Assembly (NCBI GenBank): GCA_900539775.1
Contig: UQDL01000004.1
Span: 110,695-174,694, forward strand
Origin: an uncultured Anaerotruncus sp.
GTDB lineage: Bacteria > Bacillota > Clostridia > Oscillospirales > Acutalibacteraceae
DNA length: 64,000 nt
Reading direction: 5' to 3'
In this document: positions 16,039 to 25,269 of the stretch, one piece after another
Numbering within the stretch: the first letter of the stretch is position 1
Layout of the letters: each line of letters starts with the position of its first letter
The notes under the pieces: model-generated
Database searches by the model: none
Told to the model about the DNA's origin: nothing
Seen by the model: the letters and a program-made list of their open reading frames with translations, nothing else
Program-made: the position numbers and the translations under genes

Positions 16039-17858
16039 AAAATATAAAAACTGTTTTTGCGGCGTTTCGAGAAATGCACCGCCTCGAAAAACGCCTTATC
16101 CCCACCGCCGTTACCGTTGCGATTGTTACGGCTGTTATGCCGTTTGTGAATATTTGGTTTACATCAAAAATCATAGATTTGCTTGCGGGCGGTGCAGATA
16201 TGAAAAGCCTTGCGCTGTATATAGGCTTAGCTGTGGGCATAAATGCCATGTTGTTTTTTATCAACTATTATCTCGGCGACATGCAATTTGTTTACCGTTC
16301 GCTTATGTATAACAAAGAGCTTCAACGAATTTCATCAAAGCTTTTCGGAATTGAATATCAAAAGCTTGAATGCAGCGAATTTAAAGAATTGGTGCATAAG
16401 CATTCCGAGGCGCAAGACAGAGTTTTTTCATCTTTTGTTCAGCTCACCTGGATGATGCGTGATTTCATTTCCGGTGCGTTGACTGTGATTATATCCGTCG
16501 TTATTGTCACTCCGCTGTTTAAAATCGGATTTAAGAAAACTGGTAACACTTTCTTTGAACGCCCTGCGTTTTTGCTGACCATATTCGGCGCAATCGCCGT
16601 TATGGCTGTTATTATTCTTGTTGTTGCCGTGAGAATGAACAAAGCTTGGTTTAAGGCGAGTGACGAGTATTCGCGCCTTGACAGGATTTTTTACTATTTT
16701 CTGAATATGTTCTCCGATTATAATACGGGCAAGGAAATTCGCATCTATAAGGAGCAAAATTTGATTGAGCACACCGCAACGGACAGACTTCTTAGCGACG
16801 GTGAAAGAATTTTGAAAAGAGCCTCAATGAACACGGCAAAGCAAAGCTCCTTTGTTGCTATTTTGGGTGCGCTTGTTGGATTCGGAATCTATCTTTTCAT
16901 CGGCGTTAAGGGTTTATACGGGTTATTCGGTATCGGTTCGCTTGTGCTTTACTGCGGTGCGTTTATGCAAATAATCGGCGGCATAATGAAAATGGCGGTA
17001 ACCTTTGGCAAAACCGCAGAAATGGTGCCTTTGGTTAATTATTATTTTGAGATAATAAACAGAGCGGACGAAATGACTTACGGCAACAAGGTGCTTGATT
17101 TGTCGGGCGGTTTTGAAATTGAATTTAAAAATGTTTCGTTTAAATATCCGGGTGCGGAAAATTATGCTCTCCAAAATGTTAATCTCAAAATCAAAAACGG
17201 CGAGCATTTAGCCGTAGTTGGCAGAAACGGCAGCGGCAAAACAACATTTATCAAGCTGATGTGCCGCCTTTATGATGTGACGGACGGCGAAATTTTGATT
17301 AACGGTATTAACATTAAGGACTACACAAAAGACAGCATCATAAAGCTTTATTCCGTTGTTTTTCAGGATTTCAAAATATTTTCAACCACACTTAAAGAAA
17401 ATGTTTGCGCAAGCGGCGATTTTGACGAAGGCAGATTTTATGTCTGCCTTGAAAATGCCGATATAAAAGAGCGCACCGAACGCATGCCGAATAAGGAAAA
17501 TACATATCTTTATAAGGACTTGGACGAAAACGGCATTGAAATTTCCGGCGGTGAAGCGCAAAAACTTGCGCTTGCAAGAGCACTTTACAAAGATGCGCCG
17601 ATTGTGGTGCTTGACGAGCCGACAGCTGCTCTTGACCCGATTGCAGAAAATGAAATTTACAGCCGTTTCAACACATTTGTGCAGGGCAAAACGGCTATTT
17701 ACATTTCTCACAGACTTTCAAGCTGCGCTTTTTGCGACAAAATTGCCGTTTTCAACAATGCAAAGCTTGCCGAAACGGGCACACACAAAGATTTGCTGAG
17801 CGCAGGCGGAAAATACGCCGAGCTTTGGAACGCACAGGCAAAATATTACATACAATAA
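16035..17858 (+). CDS. ABC exporter, fused permease/ATPase, subunit 2
   Basis: A 607-residue partner of the previous gene, translationally coupled through an ATGA overlap. The membrane domain covers roughly residues 20-345. The ATPase domain has Walker A GRNGSGKTT (396-404), signature ISGGE (503-507) and Walker B ending Asp527-Glu528. Because both subunits keep consensus sites, the heterodimer does not show the degenerate-site asymmetry of many bacterial heterodimers. The pair ends at a bidirectional terminator. Confidence 0.93.
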   Translation: MKNIKTVFAAFREMHRLEKRLIPTAVTVAIVTAVMPFVNIWFTSKIIDLLAGGADMKSLALYIGLAVGINAMLFFINYYLGDMQFVYRSLMYNKELQRISSKLFGIEYQKLECSEFKELVHKHSEAQDRVFSSFVQLTWMMRDFISGALTVIISVVIVTPLFKIGFKKTGNTFFERPAFLLTIFGAIAVMAVIILVVAVRMNKAWFKASDEYSRLDRIFYYFLNMFSDYNTGKEIRIYKEQNLIEHTATDRLLSDGERILKRASMNTAKQSSFVAILGALVGFGIYLFIGVKGLYGLFGIGSLVLYCGAFMQIIGGIMKMAVTFGKTAEMVPLVNYYFEIINRADEMTYGNKVLDLSGGFEIEFKNVSFKYPGAENYALQNVNLKIKNGEHLAVVGRNGSGKTTFIKLMCRLYDVTDGEILINGINIKDYTKDSIIKLYSVVFQDFKIFSTTLKENVCASGDFDEGRFYVCLENADIKERTERMPNKENTYLYKDLDENGIEISGGEAQKLALARALYKDAPIVVLDEPTAALDPIAENEIYSRFNTFVQGKTAIYISHRLSSCAFCDKIAVFNNAKLAETGTHKDLLSAGGKYAELWNAQAKYYIQ

Positions 17859-17929
17859 TATAATGCTGTGCCATGCAAGAAAAACGGCACCGAGGCATAG
17901 ATAAGCGTGCCGACAAAGAAAAAATATAA

Positions 17930-17972
17930 AAAGGCTTGAGCCGTTTGGATTTTCAAACGATTCAAGCCTTTA
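17930..17972. terminator. Bidirectional terminator between the ABC operon and gatB
   Basis: AAGGCTTGA (17931-17939) pairs with TCAAGCCTT (17962-17970), with inner CGTTTG/CAAACG pairing and T-rich flank. Confidence 0.85.
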
Positions 17973-18031
17973 TTTTATGTGATATTATATTTTAAACGGT
18001 TGGCAATCAAGCCCGCCTATTCGCAAAGCAA

Positions 18032-19465
18032 TCAGCCGAGAATTTCTTTAAGCACCTGAGTAACCGTGGCAGCCGGAGCCTTGCCCTTGAGCGCACGCAT
18101 ACATTGACCTATAAGGAAATTAAAGGACTTATCTTTACCTTCTCTGTATTCGGAAACCGCCTTTTCGTTTGCAGCGATAACCTCTTCAACCACGGCTTTG
18201 ATTGCACCCGTATCCGAAACGGATTCCATATTATTTGCCTTAACATAATCCGCCGGCACAACATCCTGCTCAAACACGGCCTTGAAAACCTTTTTTGCCG
18301 AATCACGGCTGATTTTATTTGCCGCAAGCAGATTGATGATTTCGCCGAGCGAATCCTGCCTGAAGCTCATATTTTCCGGCAGAGTTTGAGAATCATTAAG
18401 CATTTTCATAAGCTCGCCCATAATCCAGTTTGCGCTGTCCTTAGGGCTGTTTGTGATTTCAACCGTGCGCTCAAAAAGGCGAACATATGCCATATCGGAG
18501 CAAATCATAGCCGTATCGTATTCCGAAAGGCCAAGCTCATTCATATAGCGTGCTTTTTTGGCATCCGGAAGCTCCGGCAGGTTTTCCCTGATTGAATCAA
18601 CATATTCATCCGAAAGCTTAACGGGCGGTAAATCCGGATCGGGGAAATATTTATAATCCTGCGCATCTTCCTTGCTTCTCATTGAATAGGAAGCGCCCTT
18701 GGAATCATCCCAGCGGCGTGTTTCCTGCACAACCCTTTCGCCGTCCTCAATCAATTCGATTTGGCGCTGAGCTTCTGCCTCAACGGCATTATGGATGGCT
18801 TTAAATGAATTTATATTTTTCATTTCAGTGCGAGTGCCGAATTCCTTTGAGCCTTTTTCCATAACGGACACATTTACATCGGCACGAAGCGAACCCTCTT
18901 GCATTTTGCAATCCGAAACACCGCAAAACTGCAATATTGCACGCAGTTTTTCAACATATTCAACCGCTTCATCGGCAGATGCGATATCCGGCTCTGAAAC
19001 TATTTCAAGCAGCGGAACTCCGCAGCGGTTATAGTTTACGAGAGTGCAATCGGACCATTCATCATGAACAAGCTTGCCTGCATCCTCTTCCATATGGATT
19101 TCATGGATGCGAACCTTTTTTTTGCCGCCGTTTACACTGTCGTTAATCTCTATCCAGCCGTTTCTGCAAATCGGCAAATAAAGCTGGCTGATTTGATAAG
19201 CCTTAGGCAAATCGGGATAGAAATAATTTTTTCTGTCAAACTTATTATACATTGTGATTTCGCAATTTGTGGCAAGGCCTGTTCTTACCGCAAATTCAAG
19301 CACTTTTTTATTGAGAACGGGAAGCGTGCCCGGCATGCCAGAGCAAATTTCGCAAACATGTGTGTTTGGCTCGCCGCCGAATTCAGTGGAGCAAGAGCAG
19401 AAAATTTTTGTTTTTGTGGCGAGCTCGGTGTGCACCTCAAGCCCGCAGACTGTTGAATATTGCAT
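18032..19465 (-). CDS. gatB: Asp/Glu-tRNA amidotransferase subunit B
   Basis: A 477-residue GatB, the kinase/tRNA-binding subunit of GatCAB, which activates misacylated Asp-tRNA(Asn) or Glu-tRNA(Gln) for amidation. The family start VCGLEVHTELATKTKIFCSC, with CEICSGMPG zinc-site cysteines, and DFNRxG-equivalent VNYNRCGVPLLEIVSEPD are present. The C-terminal 150 residues form the helical YqeY-type tail. AGGAGGAAATTTT precedes the ATG. Last gene of gatC-gatA-gatB, 12 bases after gatA. Confidence 0.98.
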   Translation of the reverse strand: MQYSTVCGLEVHTELATKTKIFCSCSTEFGGEPNTHVCEICSGMPGTLPVLNKKVLEFAVRTGLATNCEITMYNKFDRKNYFYPDLPKAYQISQLYLPICRNGWIEINDSVNGGKKKVRIHEIHMEEDAGKLVHDEWSDCTLVNYNRCGVPLLEIVSEPDIASADEAVEYVEKLRAILQFCGVSDCKMQEGSLRADVNVSVMEKGSKEFGTRTEMKNINSFKAIHNAVEAEAQRQIELIEDGERVVQETRRWDDSKGASYSMRSKEDAQDYKYFPDPDLPPVKLSDEYVDSIRENLPELPDAKKARYMNELGLSEYDTAMICSDMAYVRLFERTVEITNSPKDSANWIMGELMKMLNDSQTLPENMSFRQDSLGEIINLLAANKISRDSAKKVFKAVFEQDVVPADYVKANNMESVSDTGAIKAVVEEVIAANEKAVSEYREGKDKSFNFLIGQCMRALKGKAPAATVTQVLKEILG

Positions 19466-19477
19466 AAAATTTCCTCC

Positions 19478-20944
19478 TTAATCCAATTGCGGCTTTTGAA
19501 GATGATATGCCGTTTCGCCCTGATAAGCATTACCGGCGGCAAGAATTGTTTTTTCATCAAACGGCCTGCCGATAAGCTGCATTCCCACGGGCATATTATC
19601 GCCGTCAAATCCGCAAGGCAAAGCAAGCGACGGCAAACCTGCAATATTTATCATAACGGTGTAAATATCACCGAGATACATTGCAAGAGGATCGCTGAGG
19701 CCCTTACCGATTTCAAGCGCCGTGGTTGGAGCAACGGGGCCGAGAAGAAAATCATATTTTTCAAAAGCCTCATTAAACGCCTTAACGATGAGCCCCTTGG
19801 CCTTGAGCGCCTTGTTATAATAAGCATCAAAATATCCGCTTGAAAGCACGAAGTTGCCAAGCATTATGCGCTTTTTAACCTCCATGCCGAAGCCCTCTGA
19901 ACGTGATTTGAAATAAACATCGCGCAGATTATGAGCATCTGGAGATTTATAGCCGTATTTAATACCGTCAAACCTGGAGAGATTTGAACAAGCCTCCGCA
20001 CAGGCAATTATATAATAGGTTGGGATTGCATATTTAACGATGGGCATTGAAAATTCCTCAATCTCTGCGCCGAGGGATTTCATAACCTCTGCCGCCTCTT
20101 TAACCCTGGCGGCAACATCAAGATCTATGCCTTCACCGAAATAATCGGAAGGAATGCCTATTTTTTTGCCTTTAAGATCCTTGGCATTTTTTATATCATC
20201 AAGTGTGAAGGGATTAGGATTGCAGGAAGTGCCGTCCTTTTCATCCCTGCCGCTTATAACAGAAAACATTGCTGCGGCATCAAGCGCATTTTTTGCAATG
20301 GGGCCGATTTGATCAAGCGACGATGCATAAGCAATAAGGCCGTATCTGGAAACAGCGCCGTAAGTTGGCTTAAGGCCGGTTACACCGCAGAACGAACAGG
20401 GCTGGCGAATTGAGCCGCCCGTGTCTGAGCCAAGAGCAATTATGCTTTCATCGGCGGCAACAGATGCTGCCGCACCGCCCGAAGAACCGCCCGGAACTCT
20501 TGAAACATTCCAAGGATTTTTGGTTGCGTCGTAATAAGAAGTTTCTGTTGTTGAGCCCATGGCAAATTCATCCATATTAACCTTGCCGCACGGAATCATT
20601 CCCGCTGCGGTAAGCTTTTTAACAACCGTGGCATCATAAGGCGGCTTAAAATTATAAAGAATTTTAGAAGCGCAAGAGGTTATGTCGCCCTTTGTGCAAA
20701 TATTGTCTTTAATTGCAACGGGCACACCAGCAAGCGGAGACACGGCAGAGCCGGAATCAATAAGCTTTTGTGCCGCATCGGCATTTGCAAGCGCCAAATC
20801 CAAATCAAAATGAGTGTAGCAATTAAACTTTTCGTCTCTTGCATTTATGCTTTTTGCAACAGATTCAACAGCATCGCGGCAAGAGATTTCGCCGCTTTTA
20901 ATTTTTTCCGCCGTTTCAAGGGCGGTCATTTCAAATATTTCCAT
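19478..20944 (-). CDS. gatA: Asp/Glu-tRNA amidotransferase subunit A
   Basis: A 488-residue amidase-signature glutaminase that releases ammonia for transfer to the tRNA-bound Asp or Glu. The catalytic Lys lies in PVAIKDNICTKG, and the cis-Ser and nucleophilic Ser in PGGSSGGAAASVA and SDTGGSIRQPCSFCG. AAGGAGGGCGTTTAA precedes the ATG, and the gene lies 13 bases after gatC. Length and motifs are standard. Confidence 0.98.
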   Translation of the reverse strand: MEIFEMTALETAEKIKSGEISCRDAVESVAKSINARDEKFNCYTHFDLDLALANADAAQKLIDSGSAVSPLAGVPVAIKDNICTKGDITSCASKILYNFKPPYDATVVKKLTAAGMIPCGKVNMDEFAMGSTTETSYYDATKNPWNVSRVPGGSSGGAAASVAADESIIALGSDTGGSIRQPCSFCGVTGLKPTYGAVSRYGLIAYASSLDQIGPIAKNALDAAAMFSVISGRDEKDGTSCNPNPFTLDDIKNAKDLKGKKIGIPSDYFGEGIDLDVAARVKEAAEVMKSLGAEIEEFSMPIVKYAIPTYYIIACAEACSNLSRFDGIKYGYKSPDAHNLRDVYFKSRSEGFGMEVKKRIMLGNFVLSSGYFDAYYNKALKAKGLIVKAFNEAFEKYDFLLGPVAPTTALEIGKGLSDPLAMYLGDIYTVMINIAGLPSLALPCGFDGDNMPVGMQLIGRPFDEKTILAAGNAYQGETAYHLQKPQLD

Positions 20945-20957
20945 TTAAACGCCCTCC

Positions 20958-21248
20958 TTATTCATTAACGGTTTTCGGCACAACAAAAGCACCGTCGCTG
21001 CTTTCGGGTGCATTTGCAACGATTTCATCGGGAGAAAGCGAGGGCTTAACCTCATCTTCCCTAAACACATTTGTGATTGGAAACGAATGGCTCATAGCCT
21101 TAACATTATCGGTGTCAAGCTCGTTGAGCATATCAATATAGGTGAGAATATCCTGAAGCTCTGCGCCCACCTTTTCCTCTTCCTTTTCGGTTAAGGTGAT
21201 GCGTGCAAGCGATTCCAGATATTTTATTAAATCCGGTGTGATTTGCAT
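20958..21248 (-). CDS. gatC: Asp/Glu-tRNA amidotransferase subunit C
   Basis: A 96-residue GatC, the small belt subunit that holds GatA and GatB together. ITPDLIKYLESLARITLTEKE and the central FPITNVFREDEVKPSL block are diagnostic. AGGAGGATAAGCA precedes the ATG. First gene of gatCAB; a terminator lies between it and the upstream aspS, so gatCAB may be partly separate from aspS. Confidence 0.97.
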   Translation of the reverse strand: MQITPDLIKYLESLARITLTEKEEEKVGAELQDILTYIDMLNELDTDNVKAMSHSFPITNVFREDEVKPSLSPDEIVANAPESSDGAFVVPKTVNE

Positions 21249-21284
21249 TGCTTATCCTCCAAAATTGATTGATATAAAAAACAC

Positions 21285-21320
21285 AAGCGGGTGCACGGAA
21301 AACCATGCACCCCCTGCTTT
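21285..21320 (-). terminator. Terminator between aspS and gatC
   Basis: AAGCGGGTGCA (21285-21295) pairs imperfectly with TGCACCCCCTGCTT (21306-21319) around a loop with GGAAAACC. On the minus strand a T-rich run follows. Confidence 0.6.
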
Positions 21321-21323
21321 TGA

Positions 21324-23078
21324 TTATTTTTCGGGCACGGGGCGGCGAAGCTTAATATGAGTTTCACGAAGCTGCATTTCCGTAACGGTGTTTGGAGCAC
21401 CGAGCAGCATATCCTGTGCATTTGAATTCATTGGGAATGCAATAACTTCCCTGATATTTTCCTCATCTTTAAGAAGCATTATCATTCTGTCTACGCCGGG
21501 AGCCATACCTGCGTGCGGCGGAGCGCCGTAATGAAAAGCATTGTAAAGAGCGCCGAATTTTTCTTTAACGGTGCTTTCGCTGTAGCCGGCCATCTCAAAC
21601 GCCTTAACCATAACATCGGGCCTGTGGTTTCTTACGGCGCCGGATGAAAGCTCAACGCCGTTGCAAACAATATCATACTGATATGCCTTGATGGTGAGAG
21701 GATCTTGATTAAGAAGTGCATCCATTTCGCCCTGAGGCATTGAAAACGGATTGTGAGTGAATGCCAATTTACCGTCGTCATCAAGCTCAAACATCGGAAA
21801 ATCGGTAATATAGCAAAGCTCAAAGCGGTTTTTATCAATAAGATCAAGCCTGTTTGCAAGCTCTGTTCTGATTTGGCCCGCAAAATCATTTACATGCTTA
21901 GGTGTATCGCAAATAAAGAAAAGAGTATCATCAGTTTTGAAATTGAAGATGCTGCGAAGCTCTTCCTTCTTTTCCTGAGGCAGGAATTTATCAATTGGGC
22001 CTTTATAAGAGCCGTCTTCAAGCACTTCAATGTAGCCGAGGCCCTTCATTCCGATTTCAAGAGCGAATTTAAGCATTTTTTCAAACCAGCCCTTAGACTG
22101 CTTTGCACAGCCCGGAACATTTATGCCCCTTACGGGCCTGCCCTGAAACGCTTTAAATTCAACATCCGCAAAGAAATCCGTTAAATCAACTATTTCAAGC
22201 GGATTGCGAAGATCCGGCTTATCCGTGCCGTATTTTATCATTGCCTCTTCATAAGGAATTCTTACGAAAGGAGCGTGAGAAACCTTTTTGCCGCCGCCGA
22301 ATTTTGTGAATGTGTCATAAAGCACATCCTCTGCAACCGCAAAAACATCCTCCTGGGTGGCAAAAGCCATTTCAAAATCAAGCTGATAAAATTCACCCGG
22401 TGAGCGATCTGCTCTTGCATCCTCATCACGGAAGCACGGCGCAATTTGGAAATACTTATCAAAGCCGGAAACCATAAGCAGCTGCTTAAACTGCTGCGGA
22501 GCCTGAGGCAATGCATAAAACTTGCCCTCATGCTTTCTTGAGGGAATAATATAGTCTCTTGCACCCTCCGGAGAAGAGCAAGTTAAAATCGGAGTTGTGA
22601 TTTCCGTGAAGCCGAGTGAGGTCATTTTTTGGCGCAGGAAAGAGATAACATTGCTTCTGAAGATGATATTATCATGCACAGCCTTATTGCGCAAATCAAG
22701 AAAACGATATGTGAGGCGCACATCTTCTCTTGTTTCTTTTGATTCCGAAACCTCAAAAGGCAGATTTTCCGTGCAGGCACCGAGAACGGTGAGCTTATCA
22801 ACCTTAACCTCAAGTTCGCCCGTTGCAAGCTTTTTATTGACCGTTTCGGGATCACGCTTAACAACAACGCCATCAACGGAAATAACGCTTTCTTTTTTCA
22901 GATGGTAAATCAAAGTGTCATCATTTACAACAACCTGAGTTACCCCATGCTCATCACGCAAATCAATGAAAGCAACGCCGCCGTGATCTCTGATGGTATC
23001 AACCCAGCCGGCAAGAGTTACTTTTTCATTGAGATTATCAAAAGTTAATTCATTACAGTTATGAGTTCTGTATGCCAT
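21324..23078 (-). CDS. aspS: Aspartyl-tRNA synthetase, probably non-discriminating
   Basis: A 584-residue bacterial-type AspRS: OB-fold anticodon domain (1-105), class II catalytic core with motif 2 CFRDEDARADR, the GAD insertion (about 280-420), and motif 3 GMAPGVDRMIMLL. The OB fold has RDHGG with His32. At this position known discriminating enzymes usually have Leu and non-discriminating ones His, from the literature on Pseudomonas-type AspRS. With gatCAB next door, this suggests the enzyme charges both tRNA-Asp and tRNA-Asn, the latter then amidated. The ribosome binding site is weak (GGAAAGG, 13 bases away). Confidence 0.97.
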   Translation of the reverse strand: MAYRTHNCNELTFDNLNEKVTLAGWVDTIRDHGGVAFIDLRDEHGVTQVVVNDDTLIYHLKKESVISVDGVVVKRDPETVNKKLATGELEVKVDKLTVLGACTENLPFEVSESKETREDVRLTYRFLDLRNKAVHDNIIFRSNVISFLRQKMTSLGFTEITTPILTCSSPEGARDYIIPSRKHEGKFYALPQAPQQFKQLLMVSGFDKYFQIAPCFRDEDARADRSPGEFYQLDFEMAFATQEDVFAVAEDVLYDTFTKFGGGKKVSHAPFVRIPYEEAMIKYGTDKPDLRNPLEIVDLTDFFADVEFKAFQGRPVRGINVPGCAKQSKGWFEKMLKFALEIGMKGLGYIEVLEDGSYKGPIDKFLPQEKKEELRSIFNFKTDDTLFFICDTPKHVNDFAGQIRTELANRLDLIDKNRFELCYITDFPMFELDDDGKLAFTHNPFSMPQGEMDALLNQDPLTIKAYQYDIVCNGVELSSGAVRNHRPDVMVKAFEMAGYSESTVKEKFGALYNAFHYGAPPHAGMAPGVDRMIMLLKDEENIREVIAFPMNSNAQDMLLGAPNTVTEMQLRETHIKLRRPVPEK

Positions 23079-23104
23079 AAAACTGCCATAGCCTTTCCGA
23101 CTAC

Positions 23105-23275
23105 AATTGATTTATAAAATTCCTATCGCCTTACTGTAGCCGTATAAGACGCATAACGGAAAATGCAGCCCTGCCGCATCTGCGGCAATTGCAGCCCGAT
23201 ATATCAAGGGCCGTTCTCAGCACTGCCGATTCTTAATATTCTGCAAGCAGGCACACACCTACCCACGGTAATTCC
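23105..23275 (-). ncRNA. ssrS: Structured RNA upstream of aspS, candidate 6S RNA
   Basis: A promoter (23281-23309) would start an RNA near 23275 with GGAATTACC. That 5' end can close with GGAATTTT near 23116, giving about 160-170 bases. Inner pairing AACGG/CCGTT encloses two hairpins (GCCC/GGGC around TTGATATATC, and TGCCGCA/TGCGGCA). The middle is loosely paired, making a rod with a large internal loop, as in 6S RNA. In Bacillus subtilis the 6S RNA gene bsrA lies beside aspS. No ORF is present and no T-box motif is seen. The alternative is an aspS leader. The 6S name is an inference; a structured RNA is better supported. Confidence 0.5.
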
Positions 23276-23280
23276 GTAAT

Positions 23281-23309
23281 AGTATATCATATAATATAAA
23301 AATATACAA
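23281..23309 (-). promoter_or_regulatory. Promoter of the candidate 6S RNA or aspS leader
   Basis: Minus strand TTGTAT (23309-23304), 17-base spacer, TATACT (23286-23281). Confidence 0.6.
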
Positions 23310-23340
23310 TAATAAAATTATTAAAAGGCGAAAAAAGCAT

Positions 23341-23373
23341 AAAAAAGCAGGCTGCCGCAACATTGCAACAGCC
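23341..23373 (-). terminator. Terminator of the GH13 gene
   Basis: On the minus strand GGCTG and CAGCC, with inner GCAA/TTGC pairing (23350-23372), are followed by CTGC and a T6 run (23346-23341). Confidence 0.7.
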
Positions 23374-23395
23374 CGAAACATATTTTAAATTCAAC

Positions 23396-25258
23396 TTAAT
23401 AAAGTCTGCTCAAAAGTGCCAAGCCTTTCGGCTCAAGCACAAGCTTGCCGCCAACCGAAGCATTATCAAAAAACGAATAAGAATTATCCCACTCGGTGCC
23501 GACAAAAATTTCGACAGCCGATTCCGAATTGTTGACTGCTGCCAGCACAGCATTATCGCTGCCTTGCCTTTCATAGGCAACTACCCCTGCGGCAGCATAC
23601 ACGGGCACAAGCTCGCCCTTAACAAATGCCGAGCAGCCCCGCCTGATTTCTCCAAGCCGTTTATACCAAGAGTATAGGTTTTTGTTTTCTTTTCCCCACG
23701 GATAGCAAGCACGGTTAAACGGATCTTTCATTCCCTGCATGCCGACCTCATCGCCGTAATAAATACTCGGAATGCCGGGAAGAGTAAACTGCAAAAAGCT
23801 TGCCATTTTAAGCATTTCAATGCCTTTTTCATATTTATCGGCAGGCAAAATATTATTTTTTTCTTGCCAAGCCCTGTCCTTACCTTCTGCATTTTCGCCG
23901 GCAAGAAATGTGATTGCACGCATCGTATCGTGGGTGCCGATGTGATTCATCAATTCATGCAAAACACATGGCGGATAATTTTCCGCAACAGACATCACAG
24001 AGTTCTCAAACGCCTCGGCAGAGCCGTATTTAACGAAATTGAGCACCGCATCCGCAAACGGATAATTCATAACGGAATCAAGCTGCTCGCCGAGCAAATA
24101 GCGCCGCCTTTTACCATATGCAAATTTATTTGTTGCATCTTCCCAAACCTCGCCGATAATAACGGCATCGGGATTTTCCGCCTTCACCGCCGTGCGCAAA
24201 TCATCAAGAAAAATATCCGGCAGTTCATCCGCAACATCAAGTCTCCAGCCGCTTGCGCCGCAACGAAGCCACTTGCGCAAAATGCCGTTTTCGCCGCAAA
24301 TATATTCCCTGTAAGACGGGTTTTCCTCATACACTTCCGGCAAAAGCTTTATCCCCCACCAGCTTTCATAATCATCGGGATAATGTTTAAATTTATACCA
24401 ACTGTAATAAGGGCTGTTAACACTGTCACACGCTCCGTTTGGCGGATAGTGGCCGAAAAGATTAAAATATTTGGAATCGCAGCCCGTGTGGCTGAACACA
24501 CCGTCGAGCACAATTGATATGCCATACTGCTTTGCGGCGGCGCAAAGGGATTTAAAATCCTGCTCCGTGCCGAGCAGAGAATCGATTTTTTCATAATCCG
24601 CAGTATCATACCGATGATTTGAATTGGCGGCAAAAACAGGATTTAAGTAAATGCAGCTTACGCCAAGCGACTTTATATACGGCAATTTTTGCTCTATGCC
24701 CTTTAAATCGCCGCCGAAATAATCATTGTTCCAAACAGAGCCAAACTGCTCTTGATTCCAATAAGGCTCCTCGCCCCATTTGCGCATAATTCTGCCCTGT
24801 GGCACATTTTTCTTTTCAGTGCCGCTGCAATAAAACCTATCCGGAAAAATCTGATAAATAATTCCGCCCTTCAAAAAATCGGGCGTTTTAAAGCTTTTAT
24901 CATAAACGGTTTGCTGAAATTCGCCGCACGCAGCATTAAAATCGCCTATTCCGTTTCCGCTGTTTTTTATATAAGTTTTTCCCCAAGGGGTTTCAAGCTC
25001 AAAATGATAAAAATACAACCCGCTTGTTGTGGCATAAAAATGCAGCTGCCAATACTCGTGGTCGTTTCCGCACATTCCTGCCCAAAACATATTATAATAA
25101 ACGGTTGTTTCCCCATCCTTGCAAACGGCAAGTTTTGCGCAGCTGCAGCCCATTGAACGAGGCACAACTATGCGCAGCTTAACCTTTTCATCGGTTGCAA
25201 TGGCGCAAATTAAGGATTTATATTCTTTTTTTCTTGCGTTAAAACAGGTTGTATCCAT
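23396..25258 (-). CDS. GH13 alpha-amylase / neopullulanase-type glycosidase
   Basis: A 620-residue intracellular enzyme (no signal peptide) of glycoside hydrolase family 13. An N-terminal beta domain (about 1-120) is of the maltodextrin-glucosidase/cyclomaltodextrinase kind. The barrel begins GGIIYQIFPDRF. Catalytic residues are the Asp in GWRLDVADEL, the Glu in IIGEVWED and the Asp in IGTHDT. It should cut alpha-1,4 (possibly 1,6) links of maltodextrins or cyclodextrins taken up by the cell. It lies downstream of glgP. An intrinsic terminator ends only a few bases before its AAGGG ribosome binding site, so it is probably expressed by read-through. Confidence 0.92.
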   Translation of the reverse strand: MDTTCFNARKKEYKSLICAIATDEKVKLRIVVPRSMGCSCAKLAVCKDGETTVYYNMFWAGMCGNDHEYWQLHFYATTSGLYFYHFELETPWGKTYIKNSGNGIGDFNAACGEFQQTVYDKSFKTPDFLKGGIIYQIFPDRFYCSGTEKKNVPQGRIMRKWGEEPYWNQEQFGSVWNNDYFGGDLKGIEQKLPYIKSLGVSCIYLNPVFAANSNHRYDTADYEKIDSLLGTEQDFKSLCAAAKQYGISIVLDGVFSHTGCDSKYFNLFGHYPPNGACDSVNSPYYSWYKFKHYPDDYESWWGIKLLPEVYEENPSYREYICGENGILRKWLRCGASGWRLDVADELPDIFLDDLRTAVKAENPDAVIIGEVWEDATNKFAYGKRRRYLLGEQLDSVMNYPFADAVLNFVKYGSAEAFENSVMSVAENYPPCVLHELMNHIGTHDTMRAITFLAGENAEGKDRAWQEKNNILPADKYEKGIEMLKMASFLQFTLPGIPSIYYGDEVGMQGMKDPFNRACYPWGKENKNLYSWYKRLGEIRRGCSAFVKGELVPVYAAAGVVAYERQGSDNAVLAAVNNSESAVEIFVGTEWDNSYSFFDNASVGGKLVLEPKGLALLSRLY

Positions 25259-25269
25259 AAAAGCCCTTC

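Noticed and set aside
23079..23280. T-box, TPP or SRP RNA upstream of aspS
   Set aside because: The T-box core AGGGTGG..ACCGCG is missing. A CTGAGA string occurs, but the second TPP motif does not follow. The SRP GGTCAGG/GGAAGCAGC loop is absent.
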